Assembly (NCBI GenBank): GCA_016283945.1
Contig: JAEENW010000052.1
Span: 1-9,394 of the forward strand
From: Bacillota bacterium
Lineage (GTDB): Bacteria; Bacillota; Clostridia; Peptostreptococcales; Anaerovoracaceae
DNA: 9,394 nt
Direction of reading: 5' to 3'
Part shown: piece after piece, positions 1 through 6,311 of the stretch
Numbering within the stretch: position 1 is the first letter of the stretch
Layout: every line of letters begins with the position of its first letter
Notes under the pieces: generated by a model
What the model was told of the DNA's origin: nothing
The model's database searches: none
Seen by the model: only the letters and a program-made list of their open reading frames with translations
Translations under genes and position numbers: made by a program

Positions 1-2
1 GG

Positions 3-46
3 AAAAGAAACAAAAGACCCCGGCAGACATAAGACTGCCGGGGTCT
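3..46 (-). terminator. Intrinsic terminator after the M20 peptidase gene
   Basis: A perfect 12-bp stem pairs AGACCCCGGCAG (15-26) with CTGCCGGGGTCT (35-46) around an 8-nt loop. Read on the minus strand, the stem is followed by a T-rich tail (TTTGTTTCTTTT). It lies about 80 nt past the stop codon of the minus-strand peptidase gene and should end that transcript. Confidence 0.9.
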
Positions 47-61
47 ATTTATCCTTTGATC

Positions 62-108
62 CCGCCGCCCCGGTCTGCTGACTGCTCAGATCAGACCGTC
101 TGAGGCGG
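62..108. other. Compound hairpin in the 3' untranslated region of the peptidase gene
   Basis: CGGTCTG (71-77) pairs with CAGACCG (92-98). Inside, CTGA (78-81) pairs with TCAG (86-89), leaving a 2-nt bulge (90-91). Outside, CCGCC (62-66) can pair with GGCGG (104-108). There is no T-run next to it, so it is not an intrinsic terminator itself. It lies between the peptidase stop codon and the terminator at 3-46, and could be a 3'-end stabilising or processing structure. The function is unknown. Confidence 0.4.
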
Positions 109-125
109 AAGGCTGCACGGTGCGG

Positions 126-1265
126 CTACTTTCCGCAGTATCCGAGCATGAGGCTGAGCGCGATCTTGAGGCCCGGGGTGAGGCTCTTCAGCTCTACCCA
201 CTCCTCTCTGGTGTGGGCCTTGGCGCCTACCATGGCTCCGATGGTGTTGGCGGGGATGCCCATGGACAGGGGGATGTTGCTGTCGGTGGAGTAGGCCGCG
301 TAGTCGAGCTCGCCCTCGTAGAAGGCGCTGATGACCTCGCTGTTCCTGGCGGTGAAGGCCGCGAGAGCTTCCTTGTCGATGTCGCCGTTACCCGGGCGGA
401 TGCCGAGAACCTTTACCTCGAGCTCACCGCCGCAGTCTCTGCAGGAGTCGACGGCTTCTGTGAACATCTTCTCCATCTGGTCGAGGCACTTCTGGGACGA
501 GGACCTGAACTCGTACATCATGGAGGCCTGCTGGGCTATGGAGTTTACGGTGCTTCCGCCGGAGATGACGCCCACGTTGTAGGTGGTGAACTCCTCGGTC
601 GGAGCCTTGATCTCGTAGAGCTTCTCGATGAGCTTCGCGAGGATCTCGATGGCGTTGGGGTTGCCGAAGTTGACGTAGGAGTGGCCGCCGACGGTCTTGC
701 AGGTGATCTCGTACCTGTAGGAGCCCACGGCGCTGTAGGTGCACTGCGGGGTGTAGCCGTCGAAGGATATGAACTCCCTGATCCTGCCGCCGTAGTCCTT
801 GAATAGCTGCTTGGTACCGTCGAGGTTTCCGAGTCCCTCCTCGCAGGAGTTGGCCACGAAGAGCAGGCCTACCTCGGGAGTGAGCTTGTTCTGGATGACG
901 TACTTTGCCGCCATGAGCATGCAGACGAGGTTGGAGGTGTCGTCTCCGATGCCGGGGGCGTGGAGCATGCCGTTCTCCTCGAACATGGGAAGCTCCTCGG
1001 TGTCGGGGAACACTATATCGGTGTGAGCCGCGAAGACCACGAGCTCTCCGTCCTGCGGACCGTACTTGACGATGACGTTCTTCATGTCGTCAACGGTGAT
1101 GTCCTCAGCGCCGGCGGATCTCCACCAGTCGACGAGGAAGGCTACTCTCTTGTCCTCCTGGTGGGAGGGAGCGGGGATCTTTCCCAGAGTCCTGAGCAGG
1201 TCGAGCTGCTCGGCGTTGCACTCAGCGGCGTAGGCTTCTGCGATCTTCTTGATGCTGTCGTTCAT
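126..1265 (-). CDS. M20-family zinc metallopeptidase (PepT/dipeptidase-like)
   Basis: A 379-residue cytoplasmic M20 metallo-hydrolase that probably cleaves small peptides or related amide bonds. The substrate cannot be read from the sequence. All five metal ligands of the family are in place: H81 and D83 in AAHTDIV, the bridging D108 in GIGDD, E143 in SCEEG (with E142 as catalytic base), D169 in FDGY, and H351 in AKAHTREEW. The lid/dimerisation domain starts near residue 185 with TVGGHS (H195) and includes GGSTVNSIA. No signal peptide is visible. The frame opens further upstream (to 1328), but the start at 1265 is preferred: AAGGAG lies 7 nt before this ATG, and the longer form would run through a terminator. 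It follows the gate-protein gene on the same strand, so it may act on peptides linked to that transporter-like protein (inference). It is intact. Confidence 0.88.
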   Translation of the reverse strand: MNDSIKKIAEAYAAECNAEQLDLLRTLGKIPAPSHQEDKRVAFLVDWWRSAGAEDITVDDMKNVIVKYGPQDGELVVFAAHTDIVFPDTEELPMFEENGMLHAPGIGDDTSNLVCMLMAAKYVIQNKLTPEVGLLFVANSCEEGLGNLDGTKQLFKDYGGRIREFISFDGYTPQCTYSAVGSYRYEITCKTVGGHSYVNFGNPNAIEILAKLIEKLYEIKAPTEEFTTYNVGVISGGSTVNSIAQQASMMYEFRSSSQKCLDQMEKMFTEAVDSCRDCGGELEVKVLGIRPGNGDIDKEALAAFTARNSEVISAFYEGELDYAAYSTDSNIPLSMGIPANTIGAMVGAKAHTREEWVELKSLTPGLKIALSLMLGYCGK

Positions 1266-1292
1266 ATTCTTCTCCTTGTTGTGTGAGCAAAC

Positions 1293-1329
1293 AAAAAAAC
1301 GTGCTGAGATATTATATATCGTCAGCACG
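1293..1329 (-). terminator. Intrinsic terminator between the gate-protein gene and the peptidase gene
   Basis: CGTGCTGA (1300-1307) pairs exactly with TCAGCACG (1322-1329). The stem can continue inward as GATAT (1308-1312) with ATATC (1316-1320) and a single bulged G at 1321. On the minus strand the stem is followed at once by seven T (1293-1299). It is about 75 nt past the stop codon of the gate-protein gene and in the right orientation to end that transcript. Confidence 0.8.
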
Positions 1330-1339
1330 CCGCGTTGTA
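1311..1339 (-). promoter_or_regulatory. Possible promoter of the M20 peptidase gene, inside the terminator stem
   Basis: The minus strand carries an exact TATAAT at 1311-1316, in the middle of the terminator hairpin. With a 17-nt spacer the -35 position (1334-1339) reads TACAAC, which is poor. A TGTACA lies 19 nt upstream instead. Transcription from here would start near 1304 and give a leader of about 39 nt that includes the ribosome site. The TATAAT could be chance in an AT-rich stem. Confidence 0.35.
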
Positions 1340-1402
1340 CAGTTTTTTATTAGCCGAAGCTATCGCATATTTTTAGAGCACGCGCGGGGAGCGTGCGCAG
1401 GA

Positions 1403-2602
1403 TCACAATATCCCCGATATGAGGACGTAGATCCAGTGGGCGGAGATCCCGGCGAAGAGGCCTCCGAGGGTGTGGCTTATGAGGGCCTTGCCTATGAGCT
1501 GCTTGCAGCCGAGGCTGTCCATCATGGAGGCGTGGGTGCTGAGATAGCCGCTCCAGCACATGCACATGGCGGTGAATACCGCGATGTCTCCGGGCCCTGC
1601 GAGTCCTCTCTCGACTAGGTTGTTCGTGAGGGAGAGGGCGGCTCCCGCGGCGCCGAGCGCCGTCACGGGGACTCCTATGCTCTCGGGAGAGCTGAAGCCG
1701 AAGAGGGGCCCGATGATGAAATCGATCTTGGAGGCGAGCTCGGGGAGCAGGTGTATTCCCTCGTAGGCGGCTCCGGTGTAGACTCCGGCTTCCGAGGGGC
1801 CGTTGATCAGCATCATCACTATGGTGCATATCACGAGAACGCCCGGGACTATGCTGATTCCCATGCGCACTCCGCCCGCGCCGCCTTCGAGGACGGCGGA
1901 CATCATGCGGCTTGGGATGCCTCCCTCCCTTATGGGCCTCATGTTCTCCGGGATGGAGGCGCTCACGGCGTCTCCCGCGGGGGAACCTGCGTCTTTTCCG
2001 AAGTACTTCTTCGTGAAGCCGAGCATCATCCTGGTGCTCACGACGCTGCCGATGAGGGCTCCCGCGAGGCCGGTCATCACCGCGGATCCGAGGGGCCTTC
2101 CCATGGCGGGCGAGAGGCTGTACATGTAGGTGCATACTATCAGACCCATGCCGAACGAGGTTCCGATGTTCGTGAGGGCGGGGAACTGATACTTCCTGAA
2201 GTACCTCATGAAGCGCTTATCCTCGGCCAGCGCGAGTATGGCGGGGTTGTCAGAGAGGAAGGTCGTGACCACTCCGAGGGCGGCCGCTCCGGGAAGGCCG
2301 TATACTGGCCTCATCAGGGGCTGCAGTATGTGGTTCGCCAGGGATACGAAGCCGAACTCGGAGAGTAGGCCGGCTATGGCTCCCATGATGACGCAGACCG
2401 CCGTGATGTAGAGCACCGTGTCGATGAGCAGCCTGTATGCCGTGTTCATCATGGTGTTGATGGTGTTCGCGAGCCCCATCTCGGACGCGAACATCCAGAA
2501 GAAGGCCACGAATATGATCGGGAAGATGAACGCCTCCGGACCTATGTCCTTAACGAGCCTCATGCCCTCGCCGCCTTGCTGCTTTGTCTCCTGCGGGTCC
2601 AT
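1403..2602 (-). CDS. Membrane protein with two nucleoside-recognition (gate) domains, YjiH-like
   Basis: A 399-residue, very hydrophobic inner-membrane protein of the nucleoside recognition/gate-domain superfamily (relatives include YjiG/YjiH, SpmA/SpmB and the core of nucleoside transporters). Membrane stretches are seen near residues 24-40, 58-80, 145-165, 170-190, 248-266, 295-325 and 375-399. The first gate-type unit runs through the LIDTVLYITAV and LGVVTTFLSDNPA regions (60-122). The second runs through MGISIVPGVLVI and IIGPLFGFSSPESIG (247-310). A charged loop near 195-245 separates them. The substrate is unknown. The start at 2602 is chosen because GGAGG precedes it by 11 nt and because the longer frame (to 2719, beginning TTG) overlaps the promoter. 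A start at 2563 is a weaker alternative. It has its own promoter upstream and is followed by a terminator and the M20 peptidase gene. E. coli yjiH-yjiG sit with the dipeptidase iadA, so a peptide-related role is possible. Confidence 0.8.
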   Translation of the reverse strand: MDPQETKQQGGEGMRLVKDIGPEAFIFPIIFVAFFWMFASEMGLANTINTMMNTAYRLLIDTVLYITAVCVIMGAIAGLLSEFGFVSLANHILQPLMRPVYGLPGAAALGVVTTFLSDNPAILALAEDKRFMRYFRKYQFPALTNIGTSFGMGLIVCTYMYSLSPAMGRPLGSAVMTGLAGALIGSVVSTRMMLGFTKKYFGKDAGSPAGDAVSASIPENMRPIREGGIPSRMMSAVLEGGAGGVRMGISIVPGVLVICTIVMMLINGPSEAGVYTGAAYEGIHLLPELASKIDFIIGPLFGFSSPESIGVPVTALGAAGAALSLTNNLVERGLAGPGDIAVFTAMCMCWSGYLSTHASMMDSLGCKQLIGKALISHTLGGLFAGISAHWIYVLISGIL

Positions 2603-2718
2603 TATATCCCTGACCTCCGTGTTGAATGGCTCTGCTGTGCGCGTAATGCGGACACCGGTGCGCGGTCCCTCTCCTCTGCTCAGCAGTGCTCCTGAATTGT
2701 ACGCTGCTTTATAAACCA
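2603..2718 (-). other. Untranslated leader of the gate-protein gene
   Basis: About 110 nt separate the predicted transcription start (near 2712) from the ATG at 2602. The RNA contains a small local hairpin (CTGCTGAGCAG, minus strand, near 2676-2686). It also contains a later CAGCAG copy (near 2632-2637) that could pair with CTGCTG instead. No known riboswitch or terminator was recognised. The rest of this 338-nt gap holds the promoter (2719-2747), a stretch with nothing recognisable (2748-2867), the upstream operon's terminator (2868-2900), and that operon's 3' end. Confidence 0.4.
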
Positions 2719-2747
2719 ATAATAATTAAGTAATCCCGCGAGGTCAA
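2719..2747 (-). promoter_or_regulatory. Sigma-70/A-type promoter of the gate-protein gene
   Basis: On the minus strand: TTGACC (2742-2747), a 17-nt spacer, and TATTAT (2719-2724). Each box differs from consensus at one base. The local AT-richness stands out in a GC-rich region. The predicted start is near 2712. Its position rules out the upstream TTG as a translation start. Confidence 0.75.
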
Positions 2748-2867
2748 CAACTCTTTGACTATTGAGAGATAAAAGGATCTTTGGGCAGAGCTTCCGGCCG
2801 GCCGGTGCTCGTGATTCCGCGCGGCGCGGACATGGTGCGGCGGAGGGAGGGGAGGAACTGTCCGGAG

Positions 2868-2900
2868 AATAAAAACAGGCGGCGCCCTGAAGGCGCCGCC
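2868..2900 (-). terminator. Intrinsic terminator of the pyrR-uracil permease operon
   Basis: A perfect 9-bp stem GGCGGCGCC (2878-2886) / GGCGCCGCC (2892-2900) with a 5-nt loop. On the minus strand it is followed by TGTTTTTATT. It lies about 40 nt past the permease stop codon. Confidence 0.92.
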
Positions 2901-2940
2901 GTGTATTTGTCTCTGTTCCGCTGCTTTCGCCGGGTCCGGA

Positions 2941-4269
2941 TCAATATCTTCCGAGCGTCGCGGCGTCCTTGGGATCGTCCGCGAAGGAGTCGTCGGCTCC
3001 GGGGAGCACCGCGTTGAGGATGATCGCGGTGAGGGAGGCTACGGCGAGTCCGGTGAGGTTGATGTTGACGGAGCCGAAGCTGAAGCTGATCGCGTCTCCT
3101 GCGCCGTACTTGATGCCGATGGCGAGCACGAGGGTGAGAGCGGCGATGATGATGTTCCTGCTCTGGGTGAAGTCGACCTTGTTCTCGACTACGTTCCTGA
3201 CGCCGATGGCGGAGATCATTCCGTAGAGGATGAGGGATACGCCGCCGATGGTGGCTACGGGCATGCACTCGATGACCGCGGCGAACTTCGGGCAGAAGGA
3301 GAGGATGATGGCGTAGACCGCGGCGAGCCTGATGACGAGCGGGTCGAAGACCTTGGTCAGGGCGAGCACGCCGGTGTTCTCGCCGTAGGTGGTGTTCGCG
3401 GGAGCTCCGAAGAGGGCGGCGATGGTGGTACCCACGCCGTCTCCGATCAGGGTCCTGTGGAGGCCCGGATCCTCGATGAAGTTCCTTCCGACGGTGGAGC
3501 CGATGGCGGAGATGTCGCCGATGTGCTCCATCATGGTCGCGAGGGCGATCGGAAGTATGGTGATGATCGCGGTGAAGGCGAGGCTGCTGTCGATGTTTCC
3601 GCCGGAGAAGAGGCCGAAGACGGTGTTCTCCATGTGGACGGGCATTCCGATCCAGGAGGCGTCGGCTACCTTGCTGAAGTCGACGTTGCCGGTGACGGCC
3701 GCTACCGCGTAGGAGGCGATGACGCCGAGGAGTATGGGGATGATCTTGATCATGCCCTTGCCCCAGATGTTGCAGATGATGACCACCACGATGGCGACGA
3801 GGGCGATGCCCCAGTTAGCCTGGCAGTTCTGGATGGCGGAGCCGGAGAGGCAGAGGCCGATCGCGATGATGATGGGTCCGGTCACGATGGGCGGGAAGAA
3901 GCGCATGATCTTCTTCTGGCCGTAGGCTCTGACTACCGCGGAGAGTATCACGTACATGAGGCCCGCGCAGGCGACGCCCAGGCAGGCGTAGGGCAGAAGC
4001 TCCTTCTCGCCGTTGGGGGCGATGGCGAAGTATCCGCCAAGGAAGGCGAAGGAAGATCCGAGGAAAACGGGGACCTTGCCCTTGGTAACGAAGTGGCAGA
4101 AGAGCGTCGCGAGTCCCGCGAAGAGCAGGGTGGCGCTGACGCTGAGTCCGGTCAGGGTCGGTACGAGCACGGTGGCTCCGAACATGGCGAACATGTGCTG
4201 GAGTCCGAGCACGAGCATTTTGGGTGTGCCAAGCGTTTTGGCGTCGTAGATGGGCTGATTGTCTTTCAT
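2941..4269 (-). CDS. uraA: Uracil permease, NCS2 family (UraA/PyrP)
   Basis: A 442-residue inner-membrane protein of the nucleobase-ascorbate (NCS2) family, expected to import uracil with protons. Family landmarks are clear: FGATVLVPTLTGL (30-42), LGSSFAFLGG (70-79), the EHIGD motif with E248 (equivalent to UraA E241), and the NCS2 signature around NTTYGENTGVLALT (292-305), where E297 matches UraA E290. UraA H245 corresponds to D252 here. There are many hydrophobic segments, consistent with about 14 membrane spans, and a short charged C-terminal tail. The ATG lies 8 nt after the pyrR stop codon. AGGAG sits very close (3 nt) and AAGGAGG further back (13 nt, overlapping the end of pyrR), so translational coupling to pyrR is likely. 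Linkage to pyrR and the PyrR attenuator supports uracil over xanthine as substrate; in Bacillus subtilis the equivalent gene is called pyrP. Confidence 0.93.
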   Translation of the reverse strand: MKDNQPIYDAKTLGTPKMLVLGLQHMFAMFGATVLVPTLTGLSVSATLLFAGLATLFCHFVTKGKVPVFLGSSFAFLGGYFAIAPNGEKELLPYACLGVACAGLMYVILSAVVRAYGQKKIMRFFPPIVTGPIIIAIGLCLSGSAIQNCQANWGIALVAIVVVIICNIWGKGMIKIIPILLGVIASYAVAAVTGNVDFSKVADASWIGMPVHMENTVFGLFSGGNIDSSLAFTAIITILPIALATMMEHIGDISAIGSTVGRNFIEDPGLHRTLIGDGVGTTIAALFGAPANTTYGENTGVLALTKVFDPLVIRLAAVYAIILSFCPKFAAVIECMPVATIGGVSLILYGMISAIGVRNVVENKVDFTQSRNIIIAALTLVLAIGIKYGAGDAISFSFGSVNINLTGLAVASLTAIILNAVLPGADDSFADDPKDAATLGRY

Positions 4270-4277
4270 GATCTCCT

Positions 4278-4829
4278 CTATTCCTCCTTAGAGTCCTTCT
4301 GATACAGATTTACGCAGGTCTGGCCGTCGAAGCGGTCGACCATGACGCTGATGACCTCGTCCTTGGACGTGGGGACGTTCTTTCCCACGTAGTCGGCCCT
4401 GATGGGCAGCTCCCTGTGGCCCCTGTCGATGAGGGCGGCGAGCTGTATCCTGGCGGCTCTTCCAAGCTCGGAGCAGGCGTCGAGAGCGGCTCTGGCGGTA
4501 CGGCCGGTGTAGATCACGTCGTCTACGAGGACGACGATCTTTCCCTCGATCGGGAAATCCACTCTGGTCTCGTTAACGGTGGCCGATATCCCCAGCTCGG
4601 AGAGATCGTCCCTGTAAAGAGTAATGTCGAGCTCGCCTACGGGCACCTCTGCGCCCTCGATGAGCCTGATGTTCTCGGCGAGCTTCTCGGCGAGGGGAAC
4701 TCCTCTGCGCCTTATGCCGAGCAGCACGACGTCCATCGCGCCGTCGTTTCTCTCGAGTATCTGATGGGCCATGCGCTTGAGCGCTCTTTCCATCTCGTCC
4801 GAGGTCATGAGCTGTGCCTTGAACTTCAT
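4278..4829 (-). CDS. pyrR: PyrR: pyrimidine operon attenuation protein / uracil phosphoribosyltransferase
   Basis: A 183-residue bifunctional regulator of the usual family length. In the family, PyrR with bound UMP holds the pyr leader RNA in a terminating form, and most members also convert uracil plus PRPP to UMP. Visible motifs: GIRRRGVPLA (39-48), the DITLYRDDL segment (68-76), the PRPP-binding loop LVDDVIYTGRTARAAL (101-116, with D103 and D104), and a C-terminal DRGHRELPIRADYVGKNVPTS block (135-155). The start at 4829 has GGAGG 6 nt upstream. The frame is open to 4904, but that part is the attenuator leader and would not be translated. It is first in a two-gene operon with the uracil permease, and its leader carries a PyrR-binding hairpin, implying autoregulation. 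Confidence 0.96.
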   Translation of the reverse strand: MKFKAQLMTSDEMERALKRMAHQILERNDGAMDVVLLGIRRRGVPLAEKLAENIRLIEGAEVPVGELDITLYRDDLSELGISATVNETRVDFPIEGKIVVLVDDVIYTGRTARAALDACSELGRAARIQLAALIDRGHRELPIRADYVGKNVPTSKDEVISVMVDRFDGQTCVNLYQKDSKEE

Positions 4830-4845
4830 CTCTTTCCTCCCGTGT

Positions 4846-4873
4846 AAAAAGGCCTTGCCGTACCGGCAAGACC
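4846..4873 (-). terminator. pyr attenuator terminator in the pyrR leader
   Basis: On the minus strand GGTCTTGCCG (4864-4873) pairs with CGGCAAGGCC (4851-4860). This is 10 bp with one G-U pair around GTA, and TTTTT (4846-4850) follows directly. It sits 17 nt before the pyrR ATG, between promoter and gene, so it acts as a conditional terminator. Its 5' arm is also the partner of the antiterminator strand at 4912-4923. Confidence 0.88.
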
Positions 4874-4911
4874 TGAAATAGCACTCGAAGTGAACGACGC
4901 TCATCTGTATC

Positions 4912-4938
4912 GATCTTGCCGGTCTCTCTGTACCGGAT
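4912..4938 (-). promoter_or_regulatory. PyrR-binding RNA hairpin (anti-antiterminator) and antiterminator strand
   Basis: The RNA forms ATC-CGGT-(ACAGAGAG)-ACCG-GCAA-GAT: an upper stem, a purine-rich loop, a one-sided internal bulge and a lower stem. This is the architecture of Bacillus PyrR-binding loops. Compared with the published loop consensus ARUCCNGNGAGGYU, the stem positions differ only by pair-preserving changes (A-U to G-C, U-G to U-A), with one true loop mismatch. The 3' arm (4912-4923) is complementary over 12 positions (one G-U) to 4862-4873, the 5' arm of the attenuator. Pairing of these two makes the antiterminator. PyrR-UMP binding to the hairpin should block that pairing and cause termination. 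Confidence 0.85.
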
Positions 4939-4963
4939 TTAAAGATTTATTTATCCGCGGTCA

Positions 4964-4992
4964 AATATAACAAAAGAGCGGGCGTCCGTCAA
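4964..4992 (-). promoter_or_regulatory. Promoter of the pyrR-uraA operon
   Basis: On the minus strand: TTGACG (4987-4992), a 17-nt spacer, and TATATT (4964-4969), with one mismatch to consensus in each box. The predicted start near 4957 places the whole PyrR-binding hairpin and attenuator in the transcript. The -35 lies in the loop of the upstream gene's terminator. Confidence 0.8.
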
Positions 4993-5008
4993 CCGGAAAA
5001 ACGCCCGC
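4970..5008 (-). terminator. Intrinsic terminator of the aroA-like gene
   Basis: GCGGGCGT (4978-4985) pairs exactly with ACGCCCGC (5001-5008). CCG/CGG can pair further in. The minus-strand tail reads TCTTTTG. It is about 50 nt past the aroA-like stop codon. The loop contains the -35 box of the pyrR promoter. Confidence 0.75.
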
Positions 5009-5060
5009 CCGTAAAAATCTTTTTTGCCCTGTGCGGGGGGCCTGTCCGCGTGTACAAAGC

Positions 5061-6305
5061 TCAGCGCTTTACGGTCTCGAATACCCCTCCGAGCGACTCC
5101 AGATCCTCAAGGAAGCTCTCGTAGATGTCCGCGGCTGCCCGCTCTCCCCTGAGTATGTAGGGGCGGTCCGCTATGCCGCAGCACAGAGCCATGCTCATGA
5201 AGATCCAGGCGTCGTCCATGCAGTCTATTACAGCGTCCTCTGGAACGTTCAGGGGAGCCGCAGGAGTCACCGTGATGCTGTCCTCTCCGCAGACAGCCTC
5301 GCATCCGAGCCCGTTCAGGACGGAGCACATGGCCTGCAGCCTGTCTATGCCGCGCTTCCTGAGCTCGGGTATCCCGAACAGATGCGCCCTGGCGCCCTTG
5401 AATGCGGCGGCCGCGGCCGCGAGGCAGCTGAGCTCGGGAGCGGGACTCATATCGACCGAGATGTCGCTGAAGTCCTGAGAGAAGAGGGAGATGATCTGGC
5501 CTGTGTTCCTGTACTGCTGGGCGGAGCTCTCCTGAAGGCCCTCGACTCTAACGGAGCTTCCCCTGTAGGCCGAAAGGGCTGCAGCGAATATCCAAAGGGA
5601 CGAGAGTGCCCAGTCGTTCTCACAGATGAGCACTCCGGGAGATTCGTAGATCTGTCTGCCGGGTATCTCAAAGCGGTCCCCGGCTGATTCTATCCTTATG
5701 CCGAAGTGGCTTAGCATGCGTATCTCGCTCTCGAGTATCTCGGGATCGATGAGCCTGCCCTCGATCTCGACGCGGCTGGGGTCGAGCAGCAGCGGGAGCA
5801 CGCTCATTATCGAGGCCGGGAAGCCCGAGCCCTCGCTTCCGTCGAAGACGTAGCTTCCTCCCTCGAGCCTTCCCTGCATCTCGAGCGGCAGGGAGAAGCT
5901 GCTGAAGGTTACGCCCCTGAGGGCCATCTTTCCTGTGAGTGGGAGCATCCTCTGCCTGGTGAGCTGTTCTGAACCCCTGCAGTTTGCCCTGAAGCCGTAG
6001 GCTGCCGCGGTGGACATGCCGAGGCCGGCGGCGGTGGAGCTCTTGCCGAAGTCCAGGCTCAGGACTGCCGCGGGATTGGTCTTGGGGAAGGGCTCAACGG
6101 TGAGCGACGATCCTTCCCGCTTTATCCTGCAGCCGAAGCGCCTCAGGACGTCGGCGGCGGTCTCCACGTCCCCGCAGGAGGGCATGTTCCTGATCTCCGT
6201 GGGCGTAGGCGGAAGAGAGGCTGCGAAGAGCAGCCTCTGAGCCATTTCTTTTGAGGCCGGAGCCTGTACGGTCCCGCTGAGGACCGAGGGATGTATCCTG
6301 ATCAT
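5061..6305 (-). CDS. aroA: EPSP synthase-like protein (AroA family) with a degenerate active site
   Basis: A 414-residue intact frame, close to the usual length of 3-phosphoshikimate 1-carboxyvinyltransferase (E. coli AroA is 427). The family fold is recognisable: SGTVQAPASKEMAQRLLFAA (10-29), the domain swap around GFPASIMSVLPLL (161-173), DWALSSLWIFAAAL (231-244), LRKRGIDRLQAM (315-326), and a C-terminal SFLEDLESLGG (397-407). Aligned by eye, many catalytic or substrate residues are changed. SKS becomes SKE (S23 to E20). The GNAGTAMR loop becomes GKSSTAAG (87-94). SSQ becomes GSG (159-161). D313 becomes E291. KES becomes RGI (E341 to G319). DHR becomes DAW (365-367). K411 becomes D393. K19 and R24 are kept. 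It is therefore probably not a normal EPSP synthase; the symbol marks family only. The start fits the family N-terminus, has no ribosome site, and lies just downstream of a strong -10 box. It is transcribed alone, divergent from fbp. Confidence 0.8.
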   Translation of the reverse strand: MIRIHPSVLSGTVQAPASKEMAQRLLFAASLPPTPTEIRNMPSCGDVETAADVLRRFGCRIKREGSSLTVEPFPKTNPAAVLSLDFGKSSTAAGLGMSTAAAYGFRANCRGSEQLTRQRMLPLTGKMALRGVTFSSFSLPLEMQGRLEGGSYVFDGSEGSGFPASIMSVLPLLLDPSRVEIEGRLIDPEILESEIRMLSHFGIRIESAGDRFEIPGRQIYESPGVLICENDWALSSLWIFAAALSAYRGSSVRVEGLQESSAQQYRNTGQIISLFSQDFSDISVDMSPAPELSCLAAAAAAFKGARAHLFGIPELRKRGIDRLQAMCSVLNGLGCEAVCGEDSITVTPAAPLNVPEDAVIDCMDDAWIFMSMALCCGIADRPYILRGERAAADIYESFLEDLESLGGVFETVKR

Positions 6306-6311
6306 AGGGGT

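Noticed and set aside
1266..1328. 21-codon N-terminal extension of the M20 peptidase
   Set aside because: It passes through the terminator hairpin and lacks a ribosome site. The ATG at 1265 has AAGGAG at good spacing.
2661..2674. T-box-like motif (minus strand ...GGGACCGCG) in the gate-protein leader
   Set aside because: It matches part of the T-box AGGGUGGNACCGCG motif, but the leader is only about 110 nt, there is no specifier stem, and no terminator T-run follows. Probably chance.
4830..4904. 25-codon N-terminal extension of PyrR
   Set aside because: It overlaps the attenuator. The family start and a strong ribosome site point to 4829.
4937..4964. Alternative pyr promoter TTGACC-16-TTAAAT
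   Set aside because: It would start transcription near 4930 and cut off the 5' arm of the PyrR-binding hairpin. TTGACG-17-TATATT just upstream is better and keeps the leader whole.
5011..5027. A/T-rich palindrome (AAAAATCTTTTTT) downstream of the aroA-like gene
   Set aside because: Too short and low in complexity for a confident element. The plus-strand T-run sits 12 nt past the 4978-5008 stem, and no plus-strand gene ends here.
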